Part shown: in pieces, positions 1-11,680 of the stretch
Layout: the number at the start of each line of letters is the position of its first letter
Position numbering within the stretch: the first letter of the stretch is position 1
Assembly: GCA_035771175.1 (NCBI GenBank)
Contig: CM069590.1
Span: 32,254,821 to 32,318,820 of the forward strand
Direction: 5' to 3'
Source of the DNA: Paratinospora sagittata
Taxonomy: Eukaryota > Streptophyta > Magnoliopsida > Ranunculales > Menispermaceae
DNA: 64,000 bases
Program-made: the position numbers and the translations under genes
The notes under the pieces: generated by a model
Told to the model about the DNA's origin: nothing
Seen by the model: the letters and a program-made list of their open reading frames with translations, nothing else
Databases searched by the model: none

Positions 1-534
1 ATCACTTAGCACGTCCCTAAGTATACTTGATGAAGTATATTTTGATGATCACAAAAAAAATCTTTTTCGGTGCTAAACAAGATTTAATCAAGAACTTATC
101 TCAGCACCTCAAGAAAGCAAAAAGCCATAGAATGATTCGATCAAGGAACTCAAGGTCATATCAGACGTTCAAGATCATTCAATCAAAGGACCCTATAGAT
201 CATATCATGATTTCAAGATCACACCACACGAACGATTCGATCAAGAGCTTCAAGACTACATCTTTTGATCAACGTTCACGAAATTCAACTCAAGCATGAA
301 GTTCACATCGAAGATCTCATAATGAAGAGTTGGATTTAAAGATTATGAGAAATACAAGAAATACACAGTATTTAAGGTATGTCTTTCTCTAATCGATATT
401 GCTCAAACGTTTTTCAAAATTGCATGTTTTGAAACATATATTTTAAGGTATTTCAAATGATTTAATTTTCTATGTTTGATTTGACTTTAAATTGTATCTT
501 TAATCACGTGTCAAAACTGTTTTTAGAGTCTTTA

Positions 535-1200
535 AGGACGCTAATGACTCAGTAGCGCTCTCTTGGACTCGATAAGTTAGGGCGCCGATGACTCATTAGG
601 ATGTTGATAACATTAAAGGTTGAATTGAATTGATTCATCAGGACGCTCACTTGTAAGTAGAGGCCTCACTTAGAATCAACATTTGAAGTTGTCGGGACGC
701 TAATTGTGAATCAGCTTGCTGAAAGATCTCTGAGAGTATAAGTTCTGTAAAGATGTTATCTTTGAGGACGATTATAGTTGTAAGTGGGATGAACTATCAA
801 GATGCTACCTAGATAGAAGCGCCTTCATATCTGGGAACCAACTAAATAACTTTCAAGATGCTGATTGTCCTTCAGTGTACTTAATATTGTTCTTCAAATG
901 TTTTAAATATGTTAGGATGCTTACATAGTAGTAGCGCCCTCATGTTTTATTTTTAAAGGTAGGACGCCTACCCCGAAGTAGTGCCCTCATTCATTTAATT
1001 GATTTAAAAAGTAAGTAGGACACTAACTGTGCTTTAGCGCCCTCAAAGTTAAGTCATTTATGTCGCAAAGAAAGTCAAGATGCTTACGAGTTTGTAGCGC
1101 CCTCACTTCATTGTTCAGCAGGACGCTTATACATAATGAGGGCCCTCAAGGAACAAAATGAAAAAGTTGATATTATGCATTAGGACGCTGATTACGGAAT
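535..1200 (+). repeat. U3 array of GGACGCT / AGCGCCCTC motifs
   Basis: About a dozen copies of GGACGCT or GGATGCT alternate with the partly complementary AGCGCCCTC at intervals of roughly 35-60 bases, upstream of the LTR TATA box. The position suggests a U3 enhancer-like array, but that role is inferred. Confidence 0.75.
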
Positions 1201-1482
1201 TAAGACACTAATTCAACAATTGTCACTGTTCTAACAAATACGTTATATCAGTCTACTTTTTTAGAACAGATCTTTGCACAGAATCCTTTTCAAATTTATC
1301 AGAGATTTTCTTTAATGCATGAATCATGTTTTTTAAGGTATTCCTTATTCATGTAATCTGAAAGGAACCAAAATGGTCATGAAAATTGCAGTTGTCATTT
1401 TTGTGATGCATTCTAGCCGGTGTGTGTAAATGCTCACATTATATTTGAACTTCAAATGTCTAACGGCTATTATCTACTAAGT

Positions 1483-1491
1483 CTATAAATA
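1483..1491 (+). promoter_or_regulatory. LTR TATA box
   Basis: CTATAAATA lies near the middle of the LTR. It is conserved in related LTRs (for example CTATAAATA on the minus strand near 30820) and would mark the U3/R boundary. Confidence 0.6.
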
Positions 1492-2229
1492 TCAACACTT
1501 TGAATCAAACAATTTGCCGATAATTTTTATTGTACCACAAAAACTTTTTGAATGTTAGTCATTTTCAAAATGTTTTCAACAGTTCAAGCTTTCAAAGTAT
1601 TTTCACTGATACTGTACTTATTCAAAAGATTTTCATATTGAGTCTAAATTATATTCTATCTTTGAAAATCTATTTGAATTATATAGAACTGTTTTCTACT
1701 CAAATTCCCAACCTGGATTTATACTTAACATCAATCATGCTGATGAAAGAATTTGAGAGATAGCTCATGAGATGCAGTTGTACTTGATTTCATATCGTAG
1801 TATTGTATCGAGCTATATCAATAATTGTATTAACTACTGAATACTTAACCAGAAGTTTTCACGCTTATACATTTTATCTATTTTGAAAACCTTTTGTGTT
1901 TGTGTTCTTACATTGGTCTTGCATTTTCAACTTCAATGTTTTAAATGATATCAAAAGTTTTCGAAGAAGCATTCAACTTATTTACATATCATTCACGCTT
2001 TTCAAAATTGCACTTGAGCAATACCGAACATTGAAAGGTAAAGGACTGAAAGTGTATTTTCACTTAGCATTACATATTCAAATTTACATATCTTTATAAT
2101 GTTGTATATATGAGCTTTATTGTAACGTGTTCTACTTTGTTAGAATCAACATAATATTCTGTATTGGTATGCTAGTGTGTTTTAGGAATGAAACAACCAG
2201 GTCAAGTGAATGTAATTCACTTAATGATT

Positions 2230-2690
2230 TCAAGTCTAAAATCATGTTAAGGTTCATCCTCACCTGCAAGTAGGATAACGGTTCTTCCTGATCCCATAAA
2301 AGGAATATGGGTTTTTCCTCATCCTGTATAAAGGAAATATGGTTGTTCCTCATCCGGTAAAAAGATCGTGGTTCCTTCTCAACCAATAAAAGGGAAGGTG
2401 CGTCCTTAACCTATAAAAGGATAGGTTATCTCTGAACCTATAAATGAGAATCGGTTCATCCCTAGCCCGCAAAAGGATAGGTTCGTCCTTAACCTGTAAA
2501 AGGATAGGTTATCTCTGAACTTGTAAAAGAAAAAAGGTTTTCCTTATCCCGTAAAAGGAACATGGGTTTTTCCATATCTTGAAAAAAAAAATGTGGTTCA
2601 TGCCCGCAAAAGGATAGGTTTGCCTTGAGCCTGTAAAAGGGAAAGTTGTAACTGTTTGGTTCTCACCCGTAAAAGAATCAGTTAGTGGAT
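2230..2690 (+). repeat. U5 tandem array (CCGTAAAAGGA-type units)
   Basis: About fourteen imperfect units of 25-40 bases carry a core like CCTTATCCCGTAAAAGGA joined to GGTTCATCC or GGTTATCTC. The array is followed by a short stem around TAATCGAGAGATTA and by CCACTATAAATCC. The same kind of array occupies the same place in the LTRs at 15345-18207 and 20985-23829. Confidence 0.8.
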
Positions 2691-2861
2691 TAAAAAAATC
2701 CTAATCGAGAGATTAGGTAGGGGACGTAAGCTTGGCCGAACCACTATAAATCCTAGTGTGCTTTACATTATGCATTTTACTTTATGGTTAGTATGTACAT
2801 TTAATTCCAATGTATCAAAGTATATCACTAAGTCATTAGAACATGTTTTATAATTGACCAT

Positions 2862-2890
2862 CACCCAATTCACCCCCCCCCTCTTGGGTG
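2862..2890 (+). other. Terminal stem-loop of the LTR (CACCCAA...TTGGGTG)
   Basis: CACCCAA at 2862-2868 is complementary to TTGGGTG at 2884-2890, with a C-rich loop. The same or a closely similar structure sits just inside the end of most LTRs of this group in the window. Confidence 0.7.
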
Positions 2891-2898
2891 CACCAACA

Positions 2899-3713
2899 AT
2901 TTCATGGGACCATTCCCATCATCTTTTGGCAAGACCTACATCTTGTTGGCAGTGGACTACGTGTCAAAGTGGGTAAAAGCCATAGCTACAAAAACTAATG
3001 ATGCTAGGATGGTACTCAAGTTTCTTCAGAAGAACATATTCACTAGATTTGGTACCCCTAGAGCAATCATTAGTGATGAAGGGTCACACTTCTGCAAGAA
3101 ATTGTTCAATTCACTCCTTACCAAGTATGGAGTCAAGCACAAACTTACCCTTCCCTACCATCCACAGTCAAATGGCCAAGCAGAAATCTCAAATAGGGAG
3201 GTCAACCAAATTTTGGAGAAGACAGTAAACATCAATAAGAAGGATTGGGCCACAAAGTTAGATGAAGCATTGTGGGCATATCGTACGACCTACAAAACTC
3301 CTATTGGGATGTCCCCCTACCATTTGGTGTTTGGAAAGCCATGCCATCTTCCCATTGAGCTTGAACATAGAGCATTTTGGGCGGTGAAGAAGTTGAACTT
3401 TGACTTGAAGGGTTCGGGTACTCAAAGATTACTCCAATTGAATGAAATGGAGGAATTCAAAATTAAATCTTGTGAGAATGCAAAGATGTACAAAGAGAAG
3501 ACCAAGTCATGGCATGATAAGATGATTTTGAAGAGAGACTTCCTACCGGGCCAACAAGTACTTCTCTACAACTCCCGGTTGAAATTGTTTCCCGGGAAGC
3601 TTAAATGAAGATGGTCGGGTCCATTTCAAGTTGTCAACGTATTTCCTTATGGAGTGGTGGAGTTGCAATGCCACAAGGATGGGACAAATTATTGGTCAAT
3701 TGCCAAAGAGTGA
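2899..3713 (+). pseudogene. Ty3/gypsy integrase fragment (Athila/Tat-like), 5'-truncated
   Basis: This is the C-terminal half of a gypsy polyprotein: an integrase core followed by the C-terminal region. It opens with [19 protein letters not shown]. The second catalytic Asp is in IISDEGSHF and the Glu in [10 protein letters not shown]. The first catalytic Asp normally lies just before this point and is missing, because the LTR at 1-2898 joins exactly here. [18 protein letters not shown] and CHLPIELEH are typical of Athila/Tat elements. A TGA at 3606-3608 interrupts the frame just before RWSGPFQVVN, which otherwise continues in frame to a TGA at 3711-3713. No gag, protease or reverse transcriptase lies within the window for this copy. 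It is a dead element. Confidence 0.9.
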
Positions 3714-5468
3714 AGCACTATTATGGCCAAGACATCCGAAGCGAGGAAGTGTTATTCCTTCGAGAACCAAAGTGAAGAAAGAAGAGAAAGTCTAGCTAAT
3801 GATTATAAACAAGTGCTTGTTGGGAGGCAACCCAACCGATTTTGTTTATGCTTTTGTTTATTTTTAGTCATTGTAGTATAGAAGTTGAGTTTTTGCTTTT
3901 CACTAATGACACCTCTTTATGTCATTCCCCAGGTACTCATTCAAATTTGAAAGTCCTCATCAACAACAAGAGAAGAAGAATCATTGTGGAAGCCTCTACC
4001 CATGTGGTTTAGGGAAGTTTTTTTTTTTATCCTTTATCTCTTTATCTTGCTTTGTAGTTGTTTTGCATTGAGGACAATACTCAATTTAAGTTTAGGGGAG
4101 AGTTTGAATTCTTAGTGTCTTTAGTGTAAATTTTGAAAATTTTCGTGAAAATTTTTGTTTTTCATGCATTTTGATCAATGAATAATTCCATATTCCATAA
4201 TGAGTTTTATTTGATCTTGTATGGATGATCTAGGATAGGATTTGACCTCATTTTTTAGTATAACCCTTGGAAAACTAGATTATACTCTTGAGTCTGTTTG
4301 CTTAATATGCTTTGCCATGTTTATTAGACATTCTTGTTGACTTTTGAATATGAACTCATGATCATGAGTTCCACTTGCTATTTAAATTGAGATTTGGCAA
4401 GTTAAGCATCATTAAAATCTCATTTTTGAAACTGAACTCTAGAACTTGTTTGATCATTTTTTGAGGCGAAATCCTAGGAATCACACCATGAGAGATATGA
4501 TTTAGGCCATGTTTGGAAAGATTGAGCCATTAAGCCCACCTTCATGTTGAATTACCCCCGGTCACCCTATTCGAGCTTTATTCCGTATTCTTTGTCACCT
4601 AAAATGATTAGCCAATACCCTTGACTGATTTCCTCAATTTTTAACCCTTGCACCCTTAACTTTTTGAATGAATGTGAATTGTAATGGGTTGGGTAATTTT
4701 TCATGAGAAAATTTGTATAAATGTGCTATGGAATGAAATTGTTATGTGAGGGTAATGAGAAAAGATTCAAAAAGATTCAAAATGTGTTAAAAAGAAGAAA
4801 AATATGAGGAATGAAAAGAATGAGAAAAGAAAGCATGTTTCTTCATCAATGAGTGAAATGAATAAGTTTGGGGGTATGTTGAGAGTAATGTAGAAGAAAA
4901 TTGTTTAAAAAAATCCTATTTGGATAATGTGTTGGGTTTGATTCATTTTGTAAGGCATGGAATGGGTAAAAGTGTTATGTATCAAAGAGGTTTTGGGTGT
5001 ATTGAACTTTATTTTATCCATGTTGTCATACCCTTACCCTTGGTCTTACATTACAAGCTTTTTTAAGTCCTACTGATCTTAATTGGTGTGAGACCTATAT
5101 TAGTGGAGAGAAGTGTAAAAAGCAAGCATATGAAGTTCATGTTTTGTCTTATGAGATCATATTCCTATCTTGCTTGCATTGATCTATATGATTTATGAGT
5201 GGTCATGTGAATGAATTTTTTATGCTTGGTTTTCAATGAGGACTGAAAAGAAGACATTGTCTTGTAGGTTGAAATTCTAGACAACAAGTTTAAACTTTCA
5301 AAGCTTTCCTTGTGTTATGCCTATAAAATTTGTGCTGTCTTTGAGATCAATTAAATCCATTTTTGAAAATCAAACCCTTCTTCATCTTGGAATATGTGAA
5401 GAGTTTGTTTGATCAACTTTCATTTTTCTCTTTGCTCGAGACAATCAAAGTCTAAGTTTGGGGGAATT
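3714..5468 (+). mobile_element. Gypsy post-pol non-coding region with polypurine tract
   Basis: No convincing coding sequence is seen. CTTGTTGGGAGGCAACCC near 3816-3833 is a familiar post-pol motif of plant Athila/Tat elements. The region ends in a polypurine tract, TTTGGGGGAA, just before the LTR. The stretch from about 4595 onward is repeated at 24713-25542. Confidence 0.75.
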
Positions 5469-6997
5469 TGATAAGTTGAGTTTTAGTAGTTAGTTTGCAT
5501 GTTAATTTGATAGACTTTTAAGTGCATTTGCTTATTTTTTAGATATTTTTGCATGAATTGCATACTTAGTTGTTTTTTTTTTCATTTAGTCTTTATCTTA
5601 GGCTTTTAAAGGTTTTTATCATGAATAAATGACATTTTAATACTTGTCAATATCATAGAAGTCAGATACTTTGAGTGCATTTCATTTTAGTTAATACTTT
5701 GATCATTTGCATAGAATTTATACTTTTCCGTGCTTTATTTTGTAGGTAAATAAAGAGCCTAAAAATGGGTTGCAATGTGATTCAAAGGGTGACAAGACTA
5801 TGTCAATGAAAGGTGCAAAAGATGGACCAAAGTACCAAGAGAAAAGCCAGAAAAATGGTTAAGTCCACACAAAGAAGAAAGAGAAATATAGAAGAAAAGA
5901 AGCGAGCGTCGTGGCGCTACTTAATACCCTTCTGCATTTTTGTTGGTTTTTTGGTATTTTCCACTTATATGTATATAGTCTCACGTTTTAGGTTGGTTTT
6001 GGAGATTATATTTGATGCTAGTAGATTAAGAATAGATTAAACTTAGGTTTTGGGTTATATTCGGAATAGATCCAGAATTCAATCAAATGGATGTATCTAG
6101 GGAGGATTCACTTTGAAGCGACTTTAGTAAGGGAGGCAAGAGAGAAGAGGAGGAAGCTTGGGTTGCAAGCAAGGAAGAAGAAGATCTCCATTATCAGGGG
6201 GTTTTAAGCTTTCATTTTTCATTTCTTGTTTCGTGCAATGTTGTCTTCCTTTGTTTTCCATCTTTTCTATCATGTAGCTTTGAATATGAATATGAGCTAA
6301 GTTCTTAATTTAAAGGTTGATCAATCTATGTTTTGTCTTATGGAATAATTATTATACATGTGTTATTGAATTATTTCTAGGTTTATTTGCAACTGAATTC
6401 TTTCAATTTGTTGGCCACTTGTTGAATGATTTTAGATTTGGTTTCTTACGCTCGAGAGAGGTGTTTTCGAATTGGGAATTGGAAATTGTAACCTAGGTTA
6501 GTAGTATCGAGTCGAGAGACCTACGAAAGCTTTTGAAATTGCATAGAGTGGATTATAGATCTTAATGCATTCTTGACTCGTTGATTTGCGCTCATGAGAA
6601 GGGATTAATATGTTAAGGATAGATATTCGAATTGCGCTCGTGAGAGGGGTTTGGATGGGTTAGAATCCATTGTTTATGAATTCCAGCAATTAATTCAATA
6701 ATATAACCTTTTGAAAATCCATAAGATAGAACATAGTGAAATCAATCTTTAGGACTTTCATTCATTGGTTTTTCTCCCATTTTAATATAATTTGCTTTAA
6801 TTTACTTTAATATCATTCGTTTTAATTTCAACAATTAAATCATTCTCTTTTGATCACTTAGATAAAATTAAAATCATAGTAGTTTTGGGCATTTATATCA
6901 GTAAAATTTATTTTCCCTGAGGACGATAACCCGACTCACCTCGGTATATTATAACTTGATAATTCTTGCACTTGCAAATTAAGAAATTTTGCGATCA
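5469..6997 (+). mobile_element. Gypsy 3' LTR
   Basis: It begins TGATAAGTTGAG immediately after the polypurine tract and ends TTTTGCGATCA, giving a TG...CA LTR of 1529 bp. The ending CCTGAGGACGATAACCCG followed by TTGCACTTGCAAATT is typical of plant gypsy LTR tails. A short open frame near 5813-6040 has no recognisable domain. The 5' LTR is not in the window. The first part matches 25543 to about 25970. Confidence 0.8.
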
Positions 6998-7467
6998 ATG
7001 ACCCTTTCATACCTCTCTGCCTCAGTCCTCTGCTCTCCAATCCCCACATCCTCAGCCTGAACCTCAGCATGAACCGCAGCTGGTCCAGTCCTGTCTCCCA
7101 CAGCCATACCAACACTACTATGTTCCCCCTCAACTAGAACACCCAGCTGTGGCGGCCTATTACTCTGCACCTGGGCAAGTAATGCCAAAACCTGGGTCTG
7201 CTGCTACTTAATCTGGGTCTGAGCAGCGAGTAAGGCCTCAATCTGCCTAAACCTCTCATCAGGGTCCACGGTCGATCATGTATTCCCTCTCTTATATATC
7301 TGAAATTCACAAATAAGGGAAAATTCAATTCAGGATCACAATCCATGGGAGTTGTTATCTCTAAGATAACTACCCATAATCATACACATAAAAACAAACT
7401 AAATATCATATAAGTCTTTTATTCTTTTTTTAAGGTTTTTAAAACTAAACAGTCTCTCTGATACCAA
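6998..7467 (-). mobile_element. Second gypsy element: gag 5' end, leader and primer-binding site, minus strand
   Basis: On the minus strand, TGGTATCAGAG at 7456-7466, the complement of plant initiator-tRNA-Met, lies one base from an LTR end. That defines a primer-binding site. Downstream are broken gag-like frames with a glutamine-rich stretch and ALLAQVQSNRPPQ. They stop at about 6998, where the other gypsy LTR has joined. Tekay/Del-type identity is a guess from layout and LTR termini. Confidence 0.7.
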
Positions 7468-10262
7468 TGTGCTCACGACCCATGACCAGTGACGTCATGA
7501 CCGGCACGGAACCCCAAGGTATATTCACCCTTGATAGACTCGGCGTCCCGTCAGCCTCATCTAACGACCATTATAAATACATAATTCCACATCTACCATC
7601 CAAACATAGACATAATTAAACAACATTAATAATACATCGTCCAAAATGCCAAATATAAAATTCCTTAAAGTCCAAAATATACAAAACCATACCTAACCAT
7701 AAATACGTCTCATCTATGTGTTAAGTATATACATTAGGGGTTATTAAGTACATAATGTCAAAATACAAGAATGTACTAAACACCTACATCACCAAAACTC
7801 GGGAAGCTCTACGCAATTAGGCCTTTCCTTTCCCCTTCCTACCAGAACCTGAAATGATAAGAATGAGGAATCAACTACAACAAGCTCAGTGAATGTTTTC
7901 TACAAGTGGCAATATACATGCATTTAGATAAAACATGGCGAAAGTTCATCAGAGCAATTTAAATAACATGGTGTTATACAAGATCATATGCATGCTAAAC
8001 ATAATGCATCATGTCAATATTCAAGACAATGCATTTCATTTTCCAAACATGTCATATGCAATCCTAGACACCTCCTAAGTAAGAAGCAATACAAGGGCCT
8101 GAGTTCGCGACATCCAGCGCCCGATTGAACTTCCCTACTCGTATTCTATTAGGATTCTTGGGGCTGTGTAGCCCATAGGATCAGCCCACCAAAACAAGTA
8201 TCATGCTTAGGCGATCGTATCTACACAAGCCATAAAACCCTCTGCAAGGTCCACAACTAGGGATCACCATCTAGCCCAATGGAATTCCCTAGAATTCCAT
8301 ACTAGGAGATCCACTCAATTGCTAACCCAACTAGACTATGCTCAAATCCATTTTCATGAATCATTAAGAACGTGCATAATACACTAGTTAATCATTCAAA
8401 TCATTTCTATATTGTAATGCCACATATAGAAACCAAATGTAAATAAACACTCACTATTGATTGGCTAGACTAGCCAATCCCAAATCCAACCAAATTAAGC
8501 ACTTCAACCTTCAATTGGCACAATTGGGGACAATTGGATCAACAACAAACCCTGCACAATCATAGGTTCATTCATTCATTAAAATCAGTCCAATTACATG
8601 CTAATAACCATGATTAAGCCCCAATTCACAAGCCAACATTAGATTCTAACATGGTTTTACTAATGAGCTAACCATAAAGCTCAATCAAGACATAATACCC
8701 AAATTAGATCACCTTCTACCCAAGAGAATGCCTAAGGTTGATACCATGATCCAACCTTCATTAATACAATGCATTCTATCACAAATTGGGTTGTTTAGAC
8801 TAATCCCATGTCAATTTAATTAATTGACTTAGTCTAGGCCAAAAGCCCCAAATTTAGGCAAAGTCCCAAATCATGGCCTTAGCCAAATTTACACTACACA
8901 TAGGGTTTCCAACATGCAAAATCAGTAAATTACATCATCATTCATCTAAAATGAACCATTGAATCAACATAGTTGACATGCATATCAATTGGAAAACCCT
9001 AAGTCCATATTCTTGTTCTAGGTCAAATACAAACAACCCCACCAATTTCTGATTAGAAATTCGGGGTTTCACCATCTATGGGTTCCCAACAACACACATA
9101 CCTAACATGCAAGGTCTAACTCATAAAAGTGTTCTTCCACCACCCCTTCAAATTCGAGATTTGAGTGTGGAAAACACTTTATGGATGTAGATCTAGGTCT
9201 AGGAAAGTCATTTCTACCATTAACAAGCTTAAAAGAGCTAATGCAAGCAAAACCCAAGTTTGGAACACTTCCAAACCTTGGCTCATGGCATTCCATAGAT
9301 CAAAATGGAGCTCATATGCATAAACCAAAGAGATTTTAGAAAGAAAGAAGGTGATCATGCATACCTTAGGAGAAAATCAAGCAAGAGCACACCAAACCCT
9401 AACTTTCTTCTTCTTTCCTCTTCTCTACCTCTTTTCCTTCTTTTCAAACCCAAAAATGAGCAAATGAGTCATGCAAGTGCTTTTATAAAAGCCAAAATAC
9501 AAGTTGGGCCCACACTTAAGTAAAACACACTTAAATAAAAAAACATAGTTTCCCTGTTGCAATTACTTTCACTTAGATAATCAATTTCTTGCAAACGACT
9601 CCCCATTTTAACATCTTAACCGTTCAAAATTTGTATGATTCGGTTACCAACCTTCTGGTAAATTTCAGCTCAATCCAATGGTGGGAATACGAGATCCAAC
9701 CGTTTGATCAAAACTGCGCAAGAAATATCTCAAATCTGAGTCGCAGTGTTTGTAATCTTATACCTCACAATAGACAACTCCGATCAAGATCTCCATCGTC
9801 TATAATGAATATCTATCAGAGAAGCATAATCTGCCAAAATTTTAGCTTAATCGGACCACGAATCTAGGAGATCAAGCATTGTGTAATTGGTGACAGAAAT
9901 TTCTTCCTCTCCATATATATGTATATTTAAAATTTTCGATGTTCCGTTCTCGGCCATTCCGAAATCAAAGCAAGACATACCTTATATGAGTTTTTTTATG
10001 TAAAACACGTTCCGAAAGCAACCGTGAGGTTCGCATCGCTATCTGGGGCACGTCTCTCAAGGTCAGTCAATTTGGCATTTTTAATTCCTAGGGTACGGAC
10101 AACTGGAACGTTATCAAAACGAGTTCATTTGGCTTCTAAGCCTAAGGAATTCTAAACCAACAAAATATGTGAGGTTTCTACGAGTCATACATGTATAAAT
10201 ATGTATATTTTAGTATCCTACGTGCCAAGATGATGTCAGCCTGGGGTACAGGGCATTACGCA
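7468..10262 (-). mobile_element. Gypsy (Tekay/Del-like) 5' LTR, minus strand
   Basis: Read on the minus strand it starts TGCGTAATGCCCTGTACCCC at 10262 and ends GTCGTGAGCACA at 7468, next to the primer-binding site. Its length is 2795 bp and its termini are TG...CA. Only short meaningless frames occur inside. Its outer end touches a copia pol, so either this element inserted into the copia or the junction is a later deletion. No target duplication can be tested, because the other end is not in the window. Confidence 0.7.
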
Positions 10263-10272
10263 AGGCCATACC

Positions 10273-11680
10273 ATGGGAAGATGCACTCTTAGAACAAGAA
10301 GGAAATGCCACTTTGCATTGGTTGAAAAAGATATATTGAATGAGGCTAACCTTGTAGGACCAAAGGCCACTTTGGTACCAAAATCAAAAGTGTTCTATGT
10401 GGTGTACGATACTTCAAAAAATGATGTACGGTACTTGGATAGCAGATGTTCTAGACACATGACTGGAAACAAATCAAACTTCTTGAGCATGATCTACAAA
10501 ATTGGAGGTGTTGTAACATTTTGTGATAATAACAAAGGAAAAATCGTCGGTGTAGGCATTGTTGGTAACGACTTTCTATCTATATCTGATGTTCTCTATG
10601 TCAAAGGCCTGAAACATAATCTCTTGAGCCTAAGTCAATTGTGTGACAAGGGATTTGTCATTTCATTTGAAGCAAATCGGTGTCTTATAAAGCTTGAAAT
10701 TGGAAATGTTGCATTCATTGCATATAGAACAAAAAATGTTTATACTAAGAATTTGCATGAATTATGTGATCAAAATGTTTCATGTTTAAGTGTTATTGAA
10801 CAAAATGATGCATGGTTGTGGCATAAGAGACTAGCTCATGTAGGGATGGAAAACATTTCAAAATTGGCAAAATTTAACCTAGCTAGAGGACTCCCTAAAG
10901 GAATTTATATGAAAGATAAAGTATGTAAGCCATGCCAATTGGGCAAACATACAAAATTTTCTTTCAAAAGCAAGACCCAAAGCTCAATTGCAAGTGCTCT
11001 TGAACTTATCTATATGGACTTGTTTGGACCATCCTGAACTCAAACCTTATGTGAAAAATCTTATTGTCTTGTGATTGTTGATGATTTCACTTATACATGG
11101 ATTTATTTTCTTGCACATAAGAGTGATGTATATGATATCTTTGTAAAATTTTGTTCTTGTGTTGAAAATGAAAAGGGGTACAAGATCATTGTCATTAGAA
11201 GTCATCTGGGTGGGGAATTTGTAAACAAAAGCCTTGAAGACTTTTGCAACAAGCAAGGATACACCCATCACCTCTCAGCCCCCAGAACTCCTCAACATAA
11301 TGGAATTGTTGAAAGGAAGAATAGATCCCTTCATGAAATGTGTAGAACAATGTTATGTGAATATGATGTAGCAAAATATTTTTGGGCTGAAGCTGTTAAT
11401 ACGGCGTGCGATGTCATGAATAGAGTGATGGTTAGGAGAAAATTGAACAAAACTCCTTATGAACTTTGGAAGGGTATAACTCCTAAAATCGATCACTTAA
11501 AATTCTTTGGTTGCAAATGCTATATCTTAAATGATAAAGTCAATCTTGATAAATTTGACCCTAAGTCTGATATTGGTATATTTTTATGGTATGCATCCCA
11601 CGGTATAGCTTATAGAGTATTTAAAATCTACAACATCTATAGGAAAATCAATACATGTTAAATTTGAAGAATCGGACCCT
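10273..11680 (+). pseudogene. Ty1/copia protease - GAG-pre-integrase - integrase, decayed
   Basis: YLDSRCSRHMTG is a copia protease active-site region in which the usual DSG reads DSR. It is followed by the pre-integrase signature WHKRLAHVGMENISKLAK with the CKPCQLGKHTKFSF zinc-binding half. MDLFGPS ends in a TGA at 11035-11037. After a break the integrase core resumes with VIVDDFTYTWIYFL. The usual IRSDHGGEF reads RSHLGGEF, so the central catalytic Asp is gone. The Glu region PQHNGIVERKNRSL is preserved. The last part, KFFGCKCYILNDK, runs to a stop at about 11661. Gag and the 5' LTR are absent; the left side abuts a gypsy LTR. Confidence 0.9.

Larger units (their letters stand above)
1..2898 (+). 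mobile_element. Long LTR of a copia-type non-autonomous retroelement, 5' end cut by the window
   Basis: The sequence is the same LTR seen twice in the complete element at 15345-23829 (there on the minus strand). Those copies begin TGTTAACCTATCC, and position 1 lies about 20 bases inside that start. It ends at 2898 with CACCAACA, directly before a gypsy integrase reading frame. In order it holds an array of GGACGCT/AGCGCCCTC motifs, a TATA box, an array of CCGTAAAAGGA-type units and the terminal CACCC...GGGTG stem. Whether it is a solo LTR or one end of a full element cannot be decided, because the other side lies outside the window. No coding sequence is present. Confidence 0.85.

Noticed and set aside
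535..1200. CRISPR-like array
   Set aside because: The repeats are only 7-9 bases with irregular spacing, inside a plant LTR and repeated in every family copy. No cas genes and a eukaryotic context.
5813..6040. Basic protein with a membrane segment
   Set aside because: It lies entirely within a gypsy LTR, and the hydrophobic run is a product of T-rich DNA.
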